From: Kingella sp. (in: b-proteobacteria)
GTDB taxonomy: Bacteria > Pseudomonadota > Gammaproteobacteria > Burkholderiales > Neisseriaceae
Assembly: GCF_030527935.1 (NCBI RefSeq)
Contig: NZ_JAUMZV010000024.1
Span: 1 to 32,524, forward strand
Direction: 5' to 3'
Length of the DNA stretch: 32,524 nucleotides
Each line of letters opens with the position of its first letter. Positions within the stretch are counted from its first letter, which is position 1. This document shows positions 30,663-32,524 of this stretch, in pieces. The position numbers were made by a program, and so were the translations under genes. The notes beneath the pieces are model-generated. The model saw only the letters and a list, made by a program, of their open reading frames with translations, did no database searches and was not told the DNA's origin.

Positions 30663-31022
30663 ATGAACAAAACCCATCTACTCGCCGCCGTGTTAGCCGC
30701 AGGCTTGATTGGCATCGCATCCGCCCAAGGCGGCGTGCCAAGCGAAATTTATCAACCGCGCGGCGCGCAAGTGGTTAAAGCCGACCACCAAGGCGATGGC
30801 GAATACGAAGTAGAATTTCGCTTGCGCGGCAACGATGTGCGCGGTTTAGCCAAGCAAGCCATCAGCCACGCGCAACGCCAAGGCTTCCGCGTGGTGGAAT
30901 CCGACATTGAGCGCGACGATGCCGATTTAAAATTTGAACGCCGTGAGCAAGAAATGGACGTAAGCATTGAATACAAAGGCAACGGACGCATTGAATACAA
31001 AGTGGATTTAGAGCGCCACTAA
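30663..31022 (+). CDS. Small secreted periplasmic protein of unknown function
   Basis: ATG at 30663 follows AAAGGCAAACC and opens the Sec signal MNKTHLLAAVLAAGLIGIASA. The mature protein is about 98 residues, highly charged and without cysteine. It has an alternating pattern (YEVEFRLRGNDVRGLAKQAI, FRVVESDIERDD) suggesting an alpha/beta fold, and ends with a beta-hairpin-like stretch (VSIEYKGNGRIEYKVDLERH). I do not recognise the family. It stands alone, with DUS copies downstream. Confidence 0.75.
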   Translation: MNKTHLLAAVLAAGLIGIASAQGGVPSEIYQPRGAQVVKADHQGDGEYEVEFRLRGNDVRGLAKQAISHAQRQGFRVVESDIERDDADLKFERREQEMDVSIEYKGNGRIEYKVDLERH

Positions 31023-31136
31023 TCGCCCGCCATGCAAAGGCAGCCTGAAAACATTTTTAGCGGCACGTTTTAGCTTCGCTGAAACTCGCTGCACTCGTTT
31101 TCAGGCAGCCTTTTGTTCATCAACACAACCACCCCT

Positions 31137-31166
31137 TTGACCCGCCCGCCCCACCGCTGCTATATT
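31137..31166 (+). promoter_or_regulatory. Sigma70 promoter of rlmJ
   Basis: TTGACC (31137-31142), an 18-nt spacer and TATATT (31161-31166), 34 nt before the ATG. Confidence 0.6.
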
Positions 31167-31200
31167 CCGCCGCCACACCCCGCCGTTCCAAAGGAAACCC

Positions 31201-32127
31201 ATGCTCAGCTACCGCCACGCCTACCACGCAGGCAACCACGCCGATGTGCTCAAACACTTCACGCTCTACGCCGTACTCAATTACTACAACCAAAAAGACA
31301 AACCCTATTGGTACATAGACACCCACGCAGGCGCAGGCTTATACGATTTGCGCGGCGATGAAGCCAACAAAGTGGGCGAATATCAACAAGGTATCGCACG
31401 GCTGTGGGCCGCTTTCAGGCAGCCTGAAAACCATCATGCCGCCACCCCAAAGCAGCCTGAAAACGCCAGCCCATCCACCACGCTCGCCGCCTTTGCCCAC
31501 TTCGCGCAAAACTTTGCCCCATCGTTTGCCGCGCAGCACGAAAGCCACGCCCCCGCCCAACTCTACGCAGGCTCGCCGCTGTGGGCAGCCCAACTGCTGC
31601 GCGAAACCGACAAACTGCGCCTGTTTGAACTGCATCCTGCCGATTTCGCGCTGCTGCAAGACAACATCTGCGCGCTGCGCCTAGGCAAACGCGCCATTGC
31701 CAAACAAGAAGATGGCTTCGCAGGGCTGATTAGCCTGCTGCCGCCCGCCACCCGCCGCGCCGTAGTGTTCATCGACCCGCCGTATGAGCTCAAACCCGAC
31801 TACGCCCAAGTCGTCCACACCCTGCGCGAAGCCATCAAACGCTTCGCCCAAGGCTGCTACATGGTGTGGTATCCCTGTTTAAGCCGCGAAGAAAGCTGCA
31901 GCCTGCCCGCCAAACTCGCCAAGCTGCTGCCCGATAACCACATCCGCGCCGAGCTGCACGTCCACGCCCCCCGCGCCGATGGCTTTGGGATGCACGGCAG
32001 CGGAATGTTTATTTTCAACCCGCCCTATGTTTTGCAAAACATATTGCGCGAAACCCTGCCCGAAATGGTGCGGCTGCTGGCGCAAGATGGCGGCGCGAAG
32101 TTTATCTTGGAGGGCAAGATACGGTAG
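31201..32127 (+). CDS. rlmJ: 23S rRNA (adenine2030-N6)-methyltransferase
   Basis: The product has 308 residues. N-terminal MLSYRHAYHAGNHADVLKH and the SAM-binding region YIDTHAGAGLYDL match RlmJ. The catalytic DPPY motif lies in VFIDPPYELKPDY, and GMHGSGMFIFNPPY is near the C-terminus. It methylates A2030 of 23S rRNA before assembly. It is longer than the usual about 280 residues: two translated DUS copies (FRQPENH, KQPENAS) lie in an inserted loop around residues 73-95. ATG at 31201 follows AAAGGAAACCC. Confidence 0.95.
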   Translation: MLSYRHAYHAGNHADVLKHFTLYAVLNYYNQKDKPYWYIDTHAGAGLYDLRGDEANKVGEYQQGIARLWAAFRQPENHHAATPKQPENASPSTTLAAFAHFAQNFAPSFAAQHESHAPAQLYAGSPLWAAQLLRETDKLRLFELHPADFALLQDNICALRLGKRAIAKQEDGFAGLISLLPPATRRAVVFIDPPYELKPDYAQVVHTLREAIKRFAQGCYMVWYPCLSREESCSLPAKLAKLLPDNHIRAELHVHAPRADGFGMHGSGMFIFNPPYVLQNILRETLPEMVRLLAQDGGAKFILEGKIR

Positions 32128-32243
32128 GCAGCCTGAAACGCCAAATGGTAGGGTGGGTAATTTATTTGCCCACCAAAACGTTAAAGCTATCCACCATGGT
32201 GGGTAAACGAGTTGCCCACTCTACACACCCATTCAACCAGCGT

Positions 32244-32314
32244 GTAGGGTGTGCGCCGTAGGCACGCACGCGGAAACTGATAAACCGCGTGCGTGGCAAA
32301 GCCACACATCCTAC
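32244..32314. repeat. Palindromic GTAGGGT...CCTAC repeat, copy 2
   Basis: GTAGGGTGTGCGCCGTAGGC and GTGGCAAAGCCACACATCCTAC (in parts) form a dyad related to 5682-5753. Just before it, 32149-32215 holds another dyad (GTGGGTAATTTATTTGCCCACC and GTGGGTAAACGAGTTGCCCAC, read in parts). Confidence 0.5.
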
Positions 32315-32320
32315 TCGCGC

Positions 32321-32413
32321 TGTAACCGATGGAGCGTTAGCGGCTCGCCGACATCTTGGCAAATCAGTAACGCGATGGTTAATAAATGTTGGTGGTGAGC
32401 CCGCTCCATTTTA
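32321..32413. repeat. GGAGCG palindromic repeat, copy 2 (empty site for the MITE)
   Basis: The repeat is homologous to 26319-26414. Its right edge, CCATTTTAGGTTTCAGGCTG, is continuous, whereas the 26319 copy has the 160-bp MITE after TTTTA. Confidence 0.7.
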
Positions 32414-32473
32414 GGTTTCAGGCTGCTGTTAGGGATTTTGCAAAGGTTTCAGGCTGCCTTTGGCATTTTATAA

Positions 32474-32524
32474 GGGGCTGTCCTAGATAACTCAGGAAAT
32501 TCACATTAAGTTAGAATTTCCCCT
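32474..32524 (+). mobile_element. End of an IS1016-like element (IS1595 family), cut by the window edge
   Basis: GGGGCTGTCCTAGATAACTC, then GGAAATTCACATTAAGTTAG and AATTTCCCCT, closely resemble the terminal inverted repeat and leader of neisserial IS1016 elements as I recall them. The transposase would begin beyond 32524. Whether the element is intact cannot be seen. Confidence 0.6.

Noticed and set aside
1..32524. CRISPR array from the many repeated 12-20-mers
   Set aside because: The repeats are DUS, dRS3 or MITE sequences, dispersed and in both orientations, with no regular spacers and no cas genes.

Overview
The window is chromosomal DNA from a member of the Neisseriaceae. The 12-mer AGGCAGCCTGAA and its complement TTCAGGCTGCCT occur dozens of times, singly and as inverted pairs behind genes. 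This is the DNA uptake sequence (DUS) dialect described for Kingella (AG-kingDUS). Two neisserial NIME units with dRS3 repeats, MITEs, sspA/sspB, a neisserial-type surface lipoprotein and a right-edge IS1016-like end agree. A Kingella-like species is the best guess; the species cannot be fixed from sequence alone.

Layout. 1-1000: decayed phage-like genes broken by a 160-bp MITE. 1033-8955: housekeeping genes, mostly minus strand (dnaQ, a small conserved protein, an NlpC/P60 hydrolase, sspB, sspA, a TauE/SafE permease, an aminopeptidase P, a truncated epimerase), then apaH on plus. 9031-13257: a secreted Acp-like protein, a small membrane protein plus a LgtF/WaaE-like glycosyltransferase, rplM-rpsI, and a CAP-domain lipoprotein with a TbpB-like C-terminal barrel. 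13324-21304: an RNA-repair island. 21433-25003: a Sel1 fragment, a frameshifted LysR gene and recJ. 25085-32127: galU, ispD, a small lipoprotein, macB without macA, a small secreted protein and rlmJ. 32128-32524: palindromic repeats and the IS end.

The RNA-repair island is the outstanding region. A complete RtcR (CARF domain plus sigma54-type AAA+ domain, 18928-20532) lies divergent from a near-perfect sigma54 promoter (18671-18688). That promoter precedes six tandem structured RNAs and a Ro60/Rsr gene (16176-17744). Each RNA has a T-arm, then an acceptor-like hairpin, and in the best-preserved units a D-arm, with the 5' and 3' ends paired into a long stem. That is a circularly permuted tRNA mimic, as in YrlA-type bacterial Y RNAs. 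Four of the six carry a GCCGAAGG-like Ro-binding motif. A second sigma54 promoter (15301-15317) precedes another structured RNA ending in a T-arm and CCA, then a fused polynucleotide kinase-T4 Rnl1-type RNA ligase (13324-14802). Both promoters have an inverted ACTAGC/GCTAGT-type site about 125-145 bp upstream of the predicted start, a candidate RtcR binding site. A calcineurin-like phosphoesterase (20645-21304) follows rtcR. The proposed logic is inference: damaged RNA ends activate RtcR, which with sigma54 induces Ro, its Y RNAs and a kinase-ligase that replaces the usual RtcB/RtcA.

No alignment, folding or database search was run. Family assignments rest on motifs read by eye.
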